A stretch of 34,758 nucleotides of DNA from a virus, in IMG/VR virus record IMGVR_UViG_3300033141_005122, positions 1 through 34,758 of that record; one strand, given 5' to 3'. This document shows positions 7,852 through 16,026 of this stretch, one piece after another; positions within the stretch are counted from its first letter, which is position 1; each line of letters opens with the position of its first letter. Both the position numbers and the translations under genes were made by a program. The notes under the pieces are model-generated. The model ran no database searches, was not told the DNA's origin, and worked only from the letters and a program-made list of their open reading frames with translations.

Positions 7852-8124
7852 CTATATAAGTTTACGTTTTTGTTTCTGTTGGCCCACACGTCTTTTCTCC
7901 GATAAAGATGTCTGTTTCTGTATATGAGTTGCAGATGGACAATCTCCTAAACGCCACTTAATTTCTGGTATTACATACAGCTTACAATAATCATTTTCAA
8001 TCCTTTTACAACCTATACATTTATCAATTATTTTTTTACATTGTATTCCAAGTATACATTTATTATTTTTACGTGCACTACATACAGATTTTGGAATATT
8101 ACAAGTAATTAATAATTTACCCAT
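7852..8124 (-). CDS. Small Cys-rich putative metal-binding protein
   Basis: 90 residues. Cys residues at CNIPKSVC, KCILGIQC, CIGC, YC and a terminal WRLGDCPSATH motif suggest one or two metal sites (zinc or iron-sulfur). The C-terminus is basic (GQQKQKRK). ATG 8124 is chosen because it follows GGGAG and the end of the transporter gene; a longer frame upstream overlaps that gene. It resembles other phage Cys-rich small proteins with P-x3-W-x2-G-x-C, but I cannot assign a function. Confidence 0.75.
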   Translation of the reverse strand: MGKLLITCNIPKSVCSARKNNKCILGIQCKKIIDKCIGCKRIENDYCKLYVIPEIKWRLGDCPSATHIQKQTSLSEKRRVGQQKQKRKLI

Positions 8125-8141
8125 GTCTTTACTCCCAATAA

Positions 8142-8456
8142 TTAAACTAATAAAATCATAGAAATTACAGCAAAAATTACTCCAATTATATATTTCAATG
8201 TTAAAACCTCGCCAAATATAAACAAACTTACTATAAATCCAAAAAAACAAATAGCAAGTGTTCCTATAAACCAAGCTTGAAAAAATGATGGTGCTAATTT
8301 ATAAGAAAATATAAACAATGGAGCTATTATTGCTTGCATTGTTATATTAACAGGCCAAACAACCATAAAACCAATATTATTAATACCAGCCCACCTATTA
8401 AACGTATGCACAAAAGTAATACATAAAATTGCAATTAATTGTAAAACTAACCACAT
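8142..8456 (-). CDS. Small four-helix DMT-type transporter-like protein
   Basis: 104 residues with four hydrophobic helices. The last, GEVLTLKYIIGVIFAVISM, matches the end of drug/metabolite transporter (EamA/SMR) halves. At this size it would act as a dimer in the cytoplasmic membrane. GAGGTG precedes ATG 8456, just after the tmRNA-like RNA. Substrate unknown. Confidence 0.75.
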   Translation of the reverse strand: MWLVLQLIAILCITFVHTFNRWAGINNIGFMVVWPVNITMQAIIAPLFIFSYKLAPSFFQAWFIGTLAICFFGFIVSLFIFGEVLTLKYIIGVIFAVISMILLV

Positions 8457-8484
8457 AATTCACCTCATAATTTTACTAAATAGA

Positions 8485-8736
8485 TGGTGGAGGTGTCGGG
8501 CTCTGCCTCCCGAGTCCGCGCTAACACAATTATAACTGATATACGATGATTAATTATTTACTTGTTTGTTTCAATTCACACGCTCGCGCTGGGGCGCGGT
8601 ATTGGACAGAGTTTATCATTCTATGAATGTAGTTAATAATGAATTTTCCATTTATTTTAGACCGGGCTTTTAACGTAGACGCCCACTACGCATCGCAGCT
8701 ACAATTTAGTTACCACGTCGAACCTATCTCACCCCC
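8485..8736 (-). ncRNA. ssrA: tmRNA-like RNA (reduced SsrA) with embedded CRISPR-like repeat
   Basis: A 252-nt RNA with several tmRNA hallmarks. The 5' end GGGGGTGAGATAGG followed by TTCGAC is the tmRNA start. GGGGGTG pairs with CACCTCC just before an encoded CCA at 8485. A long P2 helix forms (TAAC..AATT..CGATG with CATCG..AATT..GTTA). Pseudoknot PK1 is clear: CGTAG/CTACG with loop GGGC pairing to downstream GCCC. The tag start resembles that of B. subtilis (ATAAATGGAAAA against ATAACTGGCAAAA). Oddities: the T stem is intact (TCGGG/CCCGA) but its loop lacks TTCGA; no PK2-PK4 is obvious; a CRISPR-like repeat occupies 8568-8600; the tag frame is unclear. It lies 10 nt after SpoVR, so it probably matures from that transcript. 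Confidence 0.75.
8568..8600 (-). repeat. Solo CRISPR-like repeat S2 inside the tmRNA-like RNA
   Basis: Starts GTTTCAATTCACACGC on the plus strand and ends GGGGCGCGGT, close to the array repeats with one extra base. Same orientation as the array. It sits where a complete tmRNA would carry its later pseudoknots. Confidence 0.8.
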
Positions 8737-8746
8737 ACGTCATTAC

Positions 8747-10258
8747 TTATTCTTCTTCAGTAGTTGATTTTTCCGCATCATTATCTGATACTATTACAAC
8801 TAACTCATCATCGTCGTATGTGTACAAGACTACTTTATTTCCCCATAAATACTCGACATGTTTCAAAGTTTTTTCTGCATACGTTTTATCTAATGGTATA
8901 TTATCATACTTATGTTGTAATTTTAATTGGCCTCTATTATTAAAATTACCTTCCACTATTAAAATTGTCGGTATTTTATTTACTGCTAAAAAATGAACTA
9001 ACTTTTTCTTAATTTTTTCTGCGTCACGATGACTAATTACATAATCAATAGACTGTGGTTTCTCCTTAACTTCAAACAAATAAAGATTTAAGTCTTGAAT
9101 AAGGTCTAAAGTTAAAAATTCCTGAATAAAAAACCAATCAATATAAGTAGCCATCACGCTTTTACATTTCTCCCAGCCTTTTAATTCTTGTGTGTCCCAA
9201 TTAAGCTTAGTTTTTGCATCCATACAATTTTTCCAGTCTCTGCCATATTTACCTTTATTCCACCTATCTTCTATATCTTCCCAAATTTTAGAGCCTATTA
9301 AATAAGGATTAATATTAAATGGAGATTCGCCCTTAACTAATGAATTAGCATAATTAAATTCAGCATGCTCTGCATTAGTTAATAACCCTTCTTTATATAA
9401 CTGATTAATAACTTTTTCATGTATTAAAACAGCAAACCCCTCATTCATAATTTTAGTCTTAATAATAGGCCAATAATATTGACCTTCCATTCGTAATACT
9501 TCAAGAATATCTTTTTGCCAATCCTCTAATACTCGTGAATTATCAATTAAATACCGTAAAATATCTTCCGTTGGTTCAACTGGTGTTTTTAATTTTAACT
9601 TTCTCCACAATTTTTGGTTATATAATTCGACATCTTCATTTATTTTATCAACATCAAAATTTGTGAAATCGGCAAAATCTCCACCATGGATATAAAGTTG
9701 CTTCTTTTTCTGTTCGAAAATTCTTTTTCTTTTTTCATCTTCAGTCTCTCTAGGTTCAAATGGACTTGAATGACGTTGTAAAGCGTGCCCAGCGTCTATA
9801 GTTTTTTCAACCTCCTCTACTCCATATCTGCGTTCATATTCATTGAAACGCTTAGACGCTTCATACATAATACCTATAATATCTTGTCTAGAATTTTGAA
9901 AATATTTATTATTAGTAAAAAACGCAACATGGCCATAAACATGGGCTATTACAAGTGCCTGTACTGCAAATCTGTTCTCTTTCATCAGGTAAGCTTTGGC
10001 TGGGTTACTATTAATTACAACCTCGTATGGTAAAGTTCGCTTACTATGCTCATAAATAGTCTTTTCTCGCTCATATTCTCTCCCATATTTCCAATTACTT
10101 ATATTTGTTGGAATATTATAAGCCATAATTTCCAACATCTTTTGAGCAGGAATTACATCGAATTCAATTGGATAACAATTAAGCTTTAATTCTTCAGTCA
10201 CTATTTGATTTATACGATTCTCTATTTTTATTAGTCTTCGTAGCTCATTCTGCTCCAT
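8747..10258 (-). CDS. SpoVR family protein
   Basis: 503 residues, the normal length for SpoVR/YcgB. Recognisable segments include AHVYGHVAFFTNN and MNEGFAVLIHEK, which keep the conserved His and Glu residues that suggest a metal site, and the helical N-terminal domain. SpoVR is linked to spore cortex formation in Bacillus and to stress survival in E. coli; its biochemical activity is not settled. Here it is the last protein gene of a prkA-DUF444-spoVR unit, the same trio found in bacteria. AGGAG precedes ATG 10258. The tmRNA-like RNA follows. Confidence 0.92.
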   Translation of the reverse strand: MEQNELRRLIKIENRINQIVTEELKLNCYPIEFDVIPAQKMLEIMAYNIPTNISNWKYGREYEREKTIYEHSKRTLPYEVVINSNPAKAYLMKENRFAVQALVIAHVYGHVAFFTNNKYFQNSRQDIIGIMYEASKRFNEYERRYGVEEVEKTIDAGHALQRHSSPFEPRETEDEKRKRIFEQKKKQLYIHGGDFADFTNFDVDKINEDVELYNQKLWRKLKLKTPVEPTEDILRYLIDNSRVLEDWQKDILEVLRMEGQYYWPIIKTKIMNEGFAVLIHEKVINQLYKEGLLTNAEHAEFNYANSLVKGESPFNINPYLIGSKIWEDIEDRWNKGKYGRDWKNCMDAKTKLNWDTQELKGWEKCKSVMATYIDWFFIQEFLTLDLIQDLNLYLFEVKEKPQSIDYVISHRDAEKIKKKLVHFLAVNKIPTILIVEGNFNNRGQLKLQHKYDNIPLDKTYAEKTLKHVEYLWGNKVVLYTYDDDELVVIVSDNDAEKSTTEEE

Positions 10259-10267
10259 TTATTACTC

Positions 10268-11596
10268 CTAACCTGCTTGTTTAAATAAAATATGTTTTAA
10301 AGTTGGATATACGTGATTTTTATTTCTAATAGTAGATAAGATCATATGTAATTGATCGTTTCTACAAAATTCAGCACCGTCTTCAGATTTACAATTAGTG
10401 TTTTGTGACCCCCACAATAAACCAGTTGTTTGATTAATGGACGAATACTGAGGCTTTACCTCTGTATATGCAAACATATTTATTTTCTTTTTCATTAATT
10501 CATCTACATAACGTACAGTTTTTTGTGGATCAAAATCATCTCCGTCACTTACATATATGCAATAAACATTCCACTCTTCAACAGGATATTCAGTTTCAAT
10601 TAAATATATAGACTTATCGATTGCTGTCCAACAAAACGTGCCTCCAGACTCGCCACGTCTAAAAAATGTATCTTCATCTACAATCTTTGCTTCGGTTGTA
10701 TGTACTATAAATTTTATATCGACATAATCATAAACTTTTTTTAGAAATTCAACTAACCAAAACAAAAGAGAACGACATAAATATTTTTTATCTATTGTCA
10801 TCGACCCGCTGGTGTCCATCATAGCTATAACAACAGCATTTGAATGTAACTCATATTCTCGTTCAATTTGTTTATACCTAAGATCTTCATCTTCAATTAT
10901 AACATATGGGTCTATGTTTTTATCGACACCATCACTTTTAATAAGTTTAATCGCGCTATTAATATCACCCTTGGCTTGTACTAAGGCCTTTAAAGCTATT
11001 TCATAATTACAATTTAATTCTTCGACTATTTCACGAGCATATAATTCATTTCGCTTAATAGACTCTAAAATAGTACGTTTTTTATGTAAACGTGGTAAAA
11101 TACCTACTTTTGAAATAGTTTTAAATTGCCACCCGCTAGGGACAAGTTGTTGAGCTTTTGTTTTTTCCTCAATCCAGGGCAAACCTAAGTCTTCAAACAT
11201 AATTTCTATTAAGTAATCAATATCAATTTCAGCTTCAATATAATCTTCTCCAGGTTGATCACCAGGTTTACCTTCCCCACCTTTACCAGAACCTGGTTTA
11301 GGAGCCCTACCTATCACATCTCCGGGCTTACCTTTACCTTGACCCACACCATCTCCATCACCATCTTCACCATTATTTTTACCTTTACCTGTTTGGCCAT
11401 GAATAAATTTATAATCTTTCAAACCACGCACAGGAATTCTAACTTTTTTACCTTTTTTCTTTGTAATTATAGATTCTTCGGCTACAACGTCCTTTACACT
11501 TTTCCGTATAGCGTCATCTATTTTTTTATGGTGACGTTCGACATCTTTTTTACCTTTTTCAGACATATCCCAGTCTGGATGATAAATGATAGCCAT
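10268..11596 (-). CDS. DUF444 (YhbH/YeaH) vWA-type protein with UBA-like insert
   Basis: 442 residues. The N-terminus (YHPDWDMSEKGKKDVERH) is YhbH-like. A Gly/Lys-rich low-complexity stretch covers about 65-118. The C-terminal half is a von Willebrand A fold with MIDAS DTSGS at 261-265, T-rich GGTFCWTA near 318-325 and SDGDD near 350. Between them (about 186-222) is NCNYEIALKALVQAKGDIN, which reads as a UBA/TS-N three-helix module that I would not expect in DUF444. The partner PrkA kinase/AAA protein and SpoVR flank it. GGAGG precedes ATG 11596. The set is probably expressed from the promoter at 14348. Confidence 0.9.
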   Translation of the reverse strand: MAIIYHPDWDMSEKGKKDVERHHKKIDDAIRKSVKDVVAEESIITKKKGKKVRIPVRGLKDYKFIHGQTGKGKNNGEDGDGDGVGQGKGKPGDVIGRAPKPGSGKGGEGKPGDQPGEDYIEAEIDIDYLIEIMFEDLGLPWIEEKTKAQQLVPSGWQFKTISKVGILPRLHKKRTILESIKRNELYAREIVEELNCNYEIALKALVQAKGDINSAIKLIKSDGVDKNIDPYVIIEDEDLRYKQIEREYELHSNAVVIAMMDTSGSMTIDKKYLCRSLLFWLVEFLKKVYDYVDIKFIVHTTEAKIVDEDTFFRRGESGGTFCWTAIDKSIYLIETEYPVEEWNVYCIYVSDGDDFDPQKTVRYVDELMKKKINMFAYTEVKPQYSSINQTTGLLWGSQNTNCKSEDGAEFCRNDQLHMILSTIRNKNHVYPTLKHILFKQAG

Positions 11597-11676
11597 ACAA
11601 CCTCCATCATATAACTTCTATATTTACAATATTTAAGTTCAAATCCACAATTACTTTCCAACTACGTTTACAACTA

Positions 11677-11832
11677 TCATACAAACGTCATTTTATACGT
11701 ATTACTATTCAAAAACACACCATCTATATTATATAAATAAATAGAAGCACAATAAGGACAACGTTTATCAGTAATATTAAAACTTTTTAACACATCTTTT
11801 TTTACTTTAGGCCTTATTAAATCTTCAAACAT
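11677..11832 (-). CDS. Very small protein MFEDL type, single CxxC
   Basis: 51 residues, MFEDLIRPKV at the start and one CPYC knuckle. Its first residues and the CPYC spacing match the next small gene upstream (MFEDILG, CPYCG), suggesting a duplicated pair in which this copy lost the second knuckle. Only a weak GGTGG precedes ATG 11832. A single CxxC cannot hold zinc alone unless it dimerises. Function unknown. Confidence 0.55.
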   Translation of the reverse strand: MFEDLIRPKVKKDVLKSFNITDKRCPYCASIYLYNIDGVFLNSNTYKMTFV

Positions 11833-11859
11833 AAGTAACCACCGTTATACTAAAAAATA

Positions 11860-12030
11860 TTAATCGCATTCCCACACAAACCCGCAGTTAGCACAAAAAA
11901 ACTCAACATTTTGAGCCCCTACACTAGTTAACCCAACTTCACTTGCTCCGCAATATGGGCAAGTAACAGATGTAGTATCTAATTCACCACTACTATTCTC
12001 ACAATTTCTCCCTAAAATATCTTCAAACAT
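11860..12030 (-). CDS. Small zinc-ribbon protein, MFEDI type
   Basis: About 56 residues with CPYCG and CANCG knuckles, a zinc ribbon, ending VWECD. ATG 12030 (MFEDILGRN) is chosen by similarity to the neighbour at 11832; a longer form from 12057 is possible but its start lies next to no better site. GGAGG is 11 nt upstream. It sits between prkA and DUF444, so it may be an accessory to that trio. Confidence 0.75.
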   Translation of the reverse strand: MFEDILGRNCENSSGELDTTSVTCPYCGASEVGLTSVGAQNVEFFCANCGFVWECD

Positions 12031-12066
12031 AACATACTTCACCTCCATTGTTAACAATAACTACAT

Positions 12067-14013
12067 TTATTCTTCTTTTCTAAGAATTTCTCCTACAAAA
12101 GCTAATAAAACATTAGCACACTCTTCACAATACCCTTTCTCTAATAATGTCTGTAAAGCTTTTTCTCTCCGTTTTTTAGCTTTAGGGTTTGTAACTGATT
12201 TATCTGCTAACGATAGACTTACCATCGGTTTAAGATCAGACATTAGTTTTTTCTCTATAGCCTCCTGTAAAGGTGGGTAATCTTTATATTTAAATGATTT
12301 ACCCTGTTCAAGTGCATGGGATTTATAGACAAATATACCATTTCTAAACTCCGCCTTAGAGTTTTCTGGTACAGGTATAAGTTCTTCTAAAGATCTCATT
12401 AGTTTCTCATCTGGATCAGAGTATTCTCCTGTAACAGAATCGTAGACTTTTTCCTTTAGGCAGTAGGCTGTAATATTTTTCATATAGTTTTCAAACAATG
12501 CATTTGCTTGATCATCATACGCATATAGAAAAGCCATATTAACTTCTTTTTTAGCTATTTCTTTATATTCAGAACTTACCGAATCTTTATCACCTACTAA
12601 TAAATTAAGATAATGATCGACATCTTCTTCACTTATTCCAATATGGTGGGTAAAATTATCCCTTAGCGCTCTAATGATATCGATAGCGTTAACACACTTC
12701 TTATCTTCCTTAGCTCCTAATGCAACATTCAGTGCGTTTATAATAAATCGCGGTGATATACCGTTTAACCCTTCCCCTTTATTTTTTCCTTCTTGCCTTA
12801 ATTCTTTAATATCTATATCGGTTTTTTTAAATCCTTCAGATATTTCGCCATTATATAACTTCATTTTTTCTATTTTATTGGATACCTTAGTTGATTCTAC
12901 TAATCTAGTTAAAATAGCAAACTGAGCCGCAACTTTTAAAGTGTGTGGAGCTATATGTATATCTCTAAAATCAGACTCATTAATCATTTTCTCATAAATT
13001 TTTATTTCATCGTCTACTCGTAAATTCCATGGAACAAATACTGGATACATCCTATCATGTAGAGCTTCATTCTTTTTATCAGCTTTAAAAATATCAAATT
13101 CCGTCATATTAGTATGCGCAATCACTAATGTATCAATATACATTTGTGGAAATCCGGGGGATTTAATCACTTGTTCTTGTGCCAATGATATTAATACATA
13201 TTGCAATTTAATATCCGTTTTTAACAATTCAACCATCTCAATTAATCCACCGTTAGCTACTTGAATTTCGCCGTCAAACGAAAAAGCTCGTGGGTCTGTT
13301 TCACCATACCTTGCCACTTTAGCCATATTAACACGTCCTATCAATTCTGTAACATCTTGGCTTCGTGGATCTGATGGTTGAAATGTACCAATACCTATAC
13401 GTTTTTGTTCAGAAAATTTAATTTTTTCAACTGGTAATTTATCCCAATTCACAACTCCGTTTTCTGTAAATTCTGTGTCTAATTTATGTTGACATGCAGG
13501 ACATAAAACCCCTTCTATTTTTACATTTAATTGTTCTTCCCAAAAATCACGATTGTTTAATGGAATCGCATGTAGCGGTTCCTCATGAATTGGACATCCT
13601 TTTATAACGTACTTAGAAATCGGATCTTCTTCCAAACCTCTCTTTAATAATGCGGCTATAGTAGATTTACCACTACTAACAGGGCCAACTAAAATAAGAA
13701 TACGTTTACCAGTCTCAGTACGCCTAGCAGCTGCTTTTAAAAACCTCATGATATCATGTATTGGTTCTAATATACCGAAAATTTTATTATCAAAAAAGTT
13801 ATATTTTACTAAATCTTCATAACCTCGTAGTTTAAAAGAATCATCAACATCACTGGTACCATGCTCCGCTATCATATTATAAATTCTGCCAGGAGCGAAC
13901 GTAGCAATCTTTGGATCTTCCTTTACCAATTTGAGATAATCTACAATATTACCTTCCCACTTTTCAAACTTAGATTCCTCTTTTTGATTAGCAATAATTT
14001 TATCAAAGTTCAT
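12067..14013 (-). CDS. prkA: PrkA family AAA+/serine protein kinase
   Basis: 648 residues, full length for PrkA/YeaG. The AAA domain begins near residue 75 with Walker A GPVSSGKST; the zinc-like pair CPACQHK and CPIHEEP, the long helical middle and the C-terminal PrkA domain (LEELIPVPENSKAEF, EKGYCEEC) follow. PrkA acts in sporulation in Bacillus and in stress or nitrogen starvation in E. coli; activity as kinase or protease differs among reports. Complete with DUF444 and SpoVR in order. ATG 14013 follows GGGGGA and overlaps the small gene upstream. A phage copy may steer host dormancy or stress, which is my inference. Confidence 0.93.
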   Translation of the reverse strand: MNFDKIIANQKEESKFEKWEGNIVDYLKLVKEDPKIATFAPGRIYNMIAEHGTSDVDDSFKLRGYEDLVKYNFFDNKIFGILEPIHDIMRFLKAAARRTETGKRILILVGPVSSGKSTIAALLKRGLEEDPISKYVIKGCPIHEEPLHAIPLNNRDFWEEQLNVKIEGVLCPACQHKLDTEFTENGVVNWDKLPVEKIKFSEQKRIGIGTFQPSDPRSQDVTELIGRVNMAKVARYGETDPRAFSFDGEIQVANGGLIEMVELLKTDIKLQYVLISLAQEQVIKSPGFPQMYIDTLVIAHTNMTEFDIFKADKKNEALHDRMYPVFVPWNLRVDDEIKIYEKMINESDFRDIHIAPHTLKVAAQFAILTRLVESTKVSNKIEKMKLYNGEISEGFKKTDIDIKELRQEGKNKGEGLNGISPRFIINALNVALGAKEDKKCVNAIDIIRALRDNFTHHIGISEEDVDHYLNLLVGDKDSVSSEYKEIAKKEVNMAFLYAYDDQANALFENYMKNITAYCLKEKVYDSVTGEYSDPDEKLMRSLEELIPVPENSKAEFRNGIFVYKSHALEQGKSFKYKDYPPLQEAIEKKLMSDLKPMVSLSLADKSVTNPKAKKRREKALQTLLEKGYCEECANVLLAFVGEILRKEE

Positions 14014-14323
14014 TTTTATCCCCCGACATATATAAATTTACTATTGTGTCTTTTAATTCTTCAGTACGTACAGCAATTTCACTAGCTAATATTAAATTAT
14101 GTTCTGCTAACAAAGAAGCTTTACTTTTTTTATGTTTATTAAGCCACTCCTTTGCCTTTTTCATAGTATATTTTTTCTTATCGAATAAATAGGTAACAAT
14201 AATTTTGCGTTTTATATCATATAACGCTTTGATACCATTATCTATAGTTATTGTTCTAAGTTCATTAGTCTTTATCTTACGTTTAACAGGAATCCTATGA
14301 TACTTTTGTGTAGTTTCAGGCAT
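14003..14323 (-). CDS. Small protein with AKxWLxxH-type motif
   Basis: 106 residues. The middle, DKKKYTMKKAKEWLNKHKK, resembles the short F-D-x-x-Y-T-x-x-x-A-x-x-W-x-x-x-H motif often seen in phage proteins near capsid-maturation genes. ATG 14323 follows GAAAGGAGG and lies about 20 nt from the predicted transcript start, so it leads the prkA operon. The rest is basic and helical. Function unknown. Confidence 0.75.
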   Translation of the reverse strand: MPETTQKYHRIPVKRKIKTNELRTITIDNGIKALYDIKRKIIVTYLFDKKKYTMKKAKEWLNKHKKSKASLLAEHNLILASEIAVRTEELKDTIVNLYMSGDKNEL

Positions 14324-14347
14324 TAATATACCTCCTTTCTTATCTTT

Positions 14348-14376
14348 ATTATAACATATAACAACAAAAATGTAAA
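14348..14376 (-). promoter_or_regulatory. Promoter for the prkA-DUF444-spoVR operon
   Basis: TTTACA (14376-14371), 17 bases, TATAAT (14353-14348) preceded by TGT. It lies directly after the terminator of the upstream block and about 25 nt from the first start codon. Confidence 0.85.
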
Positions 14377-14380
14377 GCAT

Positions 14381-14434
14381 AAAAACATAAAATCCCCAAC
14401 CCAATCGTAAAAACAAAAATGATTGTATTGGGGG
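14381..14434 (-). terminator. Rho-independent terminator ending the virion block
   Basis: On the minus strand CCCCAA-TA-CAATC pairs with GATTG-GG-TTGGGG across a 14-nt loop, followed by ATTTTATGTTTTTA. It closes the run of genes from the tail fibre to 14544. Confidence 0.82.
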
Positions 14435-14543
14435 TTTAATTCATATATGGTAGAATTATATGTTCTATCAATACTATCCACAGCTATTAACCAAACATAA
14501 GAAATTTTAAATAGTGACATAAAATATTTTTCTATCTACTTAT

Positions 14544-15143
14544 TTAACGTGTGTCTGTAGACTTATTAATTTTATCTTCGTTTGTCTTAATTCTGGCATC
14601 TAATTTATACAATTTTTCAAGTAATTGTTTTTGAAAATCTTTATTAGTATTATTAATCATTTCTATTTCGTGTTTTAACCCTTTAACAGATACATCGCGC
14701 ATGTTTCCATAATACATAATTAAAGTACCGGCTAAAATACTAATTCCTATAACACCTATAAAAATTTTAATAAACTTAAATACATCTTTTACTTTATTTG
14801 TTAAAGAAAGTATATTACTATTCATAGCATCAAACTTTGTAAGAACATCTTTAATACCCTCTGATAAAAATTTATGTTCCGATGACAATTCTTCGTTTCT
14901 AGGTGGAGTATTTATCTTATTATAAAGACCGTCATATCTATTCTCAAGCCTAGCAAGGGAGTCTTTTAAACTAGCTTCAAGTATATTAATTTGTTTTTCT
15001 GTATGTATATCACTATCTTTAACTACAGATTCTAATTTATTGATAAAATTATTAATAGCAGCATTTAAATTATTAATAAATGCAGTAGTCATTTCAAATA
15101 TAACATTAGATATATTATTCCCATTAGACGTGTTGTTGCTCAT
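14544..15143 (-). CDS. Membrane-spanning coiled-coil protein
   Basis: 199 residues. One hydrophobic segment (IKIFIGVIGISILAGTLIMYYG, in two readable parts) lies at about 125-147, with long charged helical stretches on both sides that read as coiled coil. The N-terminus is Asn/Ser-rich. It is the last gene before the terminator and five bases after the PAS gene. It could tether a complex to the membrane or respond to the PAS protein, but no motif proves this. Confidence 0.75.
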   Translation of the reverse strand: MSNNTSNGNNISNVIFEMTTAFINNLNAAINNFINKLESVVKDSDIHTEKQINILEASLKDSLARLENRYDGLYNKINTPPRNEELSSEHKFLSEGIKDVLTKFDAMNSNILSLTNKVKDVFKFIKIFIGVIGISILAGTLIMYYGNMRDVSVKGLKHEIEMINNTNKDFQKQLLEKLYKLDARIKTNEDKINKSTDTR

Positions 15144-15147
15144 CTTG

Positions 15148-15573
15148 CTAGTCCTCGTTGGTATTTATAGCTAATATATTCTGTTGTAATAAAGTTTTCG
15201 CTTCGCCCCAACTATCTATCAATAATTCTTCCACTTCACGATTATCTGTTACATCAATCAAAGTTATTATGTATATGTCACTAGCATTAATAAATTTCTC
15301 GGTTACATATAACTTAATATACTTCTTGCTACCATCTGGGCGATTTATAATTACTTCTTTAGCATCATCATAACTATAAATCATAGTACATATATTACAA
15401 ATTTGTTCATCGCATTTAGACTGCAACAACTCTTCTCTACTTCTACCAAGCAAATTTTCGGCTTGTGAATTAACTCCTAAAATATTATGATCATCTGCAT
15501 TTACCAATAAAACTCCCACACGTATAGACTCTAATATTATGGCCATAAGCTCATTATTAAATGACGTTACCAT
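15148..15573 (-). CDS. PAS-domain protein
   Basis: 141 residues, nearly all one PAS fold: VGVLLVNADDHNILGVNSQA, the GRSREELL helix, and the closing strand YIITLIDVTDNREVEE. A CDEQICNIC cluster follows the helix, as in PAS domains whose Cys residues sense redox state or bind metal. No kinase or other output domain is attached, so it probably works through protein contact. PAS proteins are unusual on phages. GAGGTG precedes ATG 15573. Confidence 0.85.
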   Translation of the reverse strand: MVTSFNNELMAIILESIRVGVLLVNADDHNILGVNSQAENLLGRSREELLQSKCDEQICNICTMIYSYDDAKEVIINRPDGSKKYIKLYVTEKFINASDIYIITLIDVTDNREVEELLIDSWGEAKTLLQQNILAINTNED

Positions 15574-15606
15574 GTTACTACACCTCTATAAACCAAAAAG
15601 TCATTA

Positions 15607-16008
15607 CTAGTCATATAATTCTAGATCAGTCGATTCAAAAGATTGTTCCACTAAGTTTTTTGTGTTCGAAAAAATTTCACTATCTGCTAATAATTTTAAA
15701 TCTTCAGGCAAGGACTCTAACGATCCTTTAACTTTAGCAGGCTTACTCACATCACATCCAAGTTCTTTAGCTTTTCTATTAATACATGCCGCTATTTTTT
15801 TCTTAGTAGCCTTAGAAAATTTAGACCTATTTAGATAAGCTTTAGCTACAGCTACATGTTTACAATCAGTTACCGGAAATGACTTGTTTGGTCCACAAAA
15901 AGAACTAGATTTTAAATTCTTTCTTTGTTTAGTAGTTAACTTTTTAGCTACCTCATCAGCCTCTTTAATTGCATTATTAACCTTTTCTATTGCATCTTTT
16001 AAAGACAT
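15607..16008 (-). CDS. Phage protein with FPV-x2-C-x-H capsid-associated domain
   Basis: 133 residues. SFCGPNKSFPVTDCKHV followed by AKAYLNRSKFSKATKKK and a C-terminal helix matches a short domain seen in tailed-phage proteins that also contain prohead protease or capsid domains. Here it stands alone after a helical N-terminus. GGAGG precedes ATG 16008. Probably a head-assembly accessory; exact role unknown. Confidence 0.72.
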   Translation of the reverse strand: MSLKDAIEKVNNAIKEADEVAKKLTTKQRKNLKSSSFCGPNKSFPVTDCKHVAVAKAYLNRSKFSKATKKKIAACINRKAKELGCDVSKPAKVKGSLESLPEDLKLLADSEIFSNTKNLVEQSFESTDLELYD

Positions 16009-16026
16009 ACCGCAACACCTCCTTAA

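Noticed and set aside
8125-8274. Upstream extension of the Cys-rich gene at 7852
   Set aside because: It lies inside the transporter gene in another frame; ATG 8124 has its own ribosome site.
8485-8520. Ordinary tRNA at the CCA end
   Set aside because: No anticodon arm or TTCGA loop nearby; the acceptor pairs with sequence 240 nt away, as in tmRNA.
11255-11614. Plus-strand Thr/Phe-rich frame over the DUF444 gene
   Set aside because: Antisense shadow of the Gly/Lys-rich region.
14323-14520. 65-residue minus-strand frame with a membrane-like end
   Set aside because: It covers the terminator 14381-14434 and the promoter 14348-14376 and has no ribosome site.
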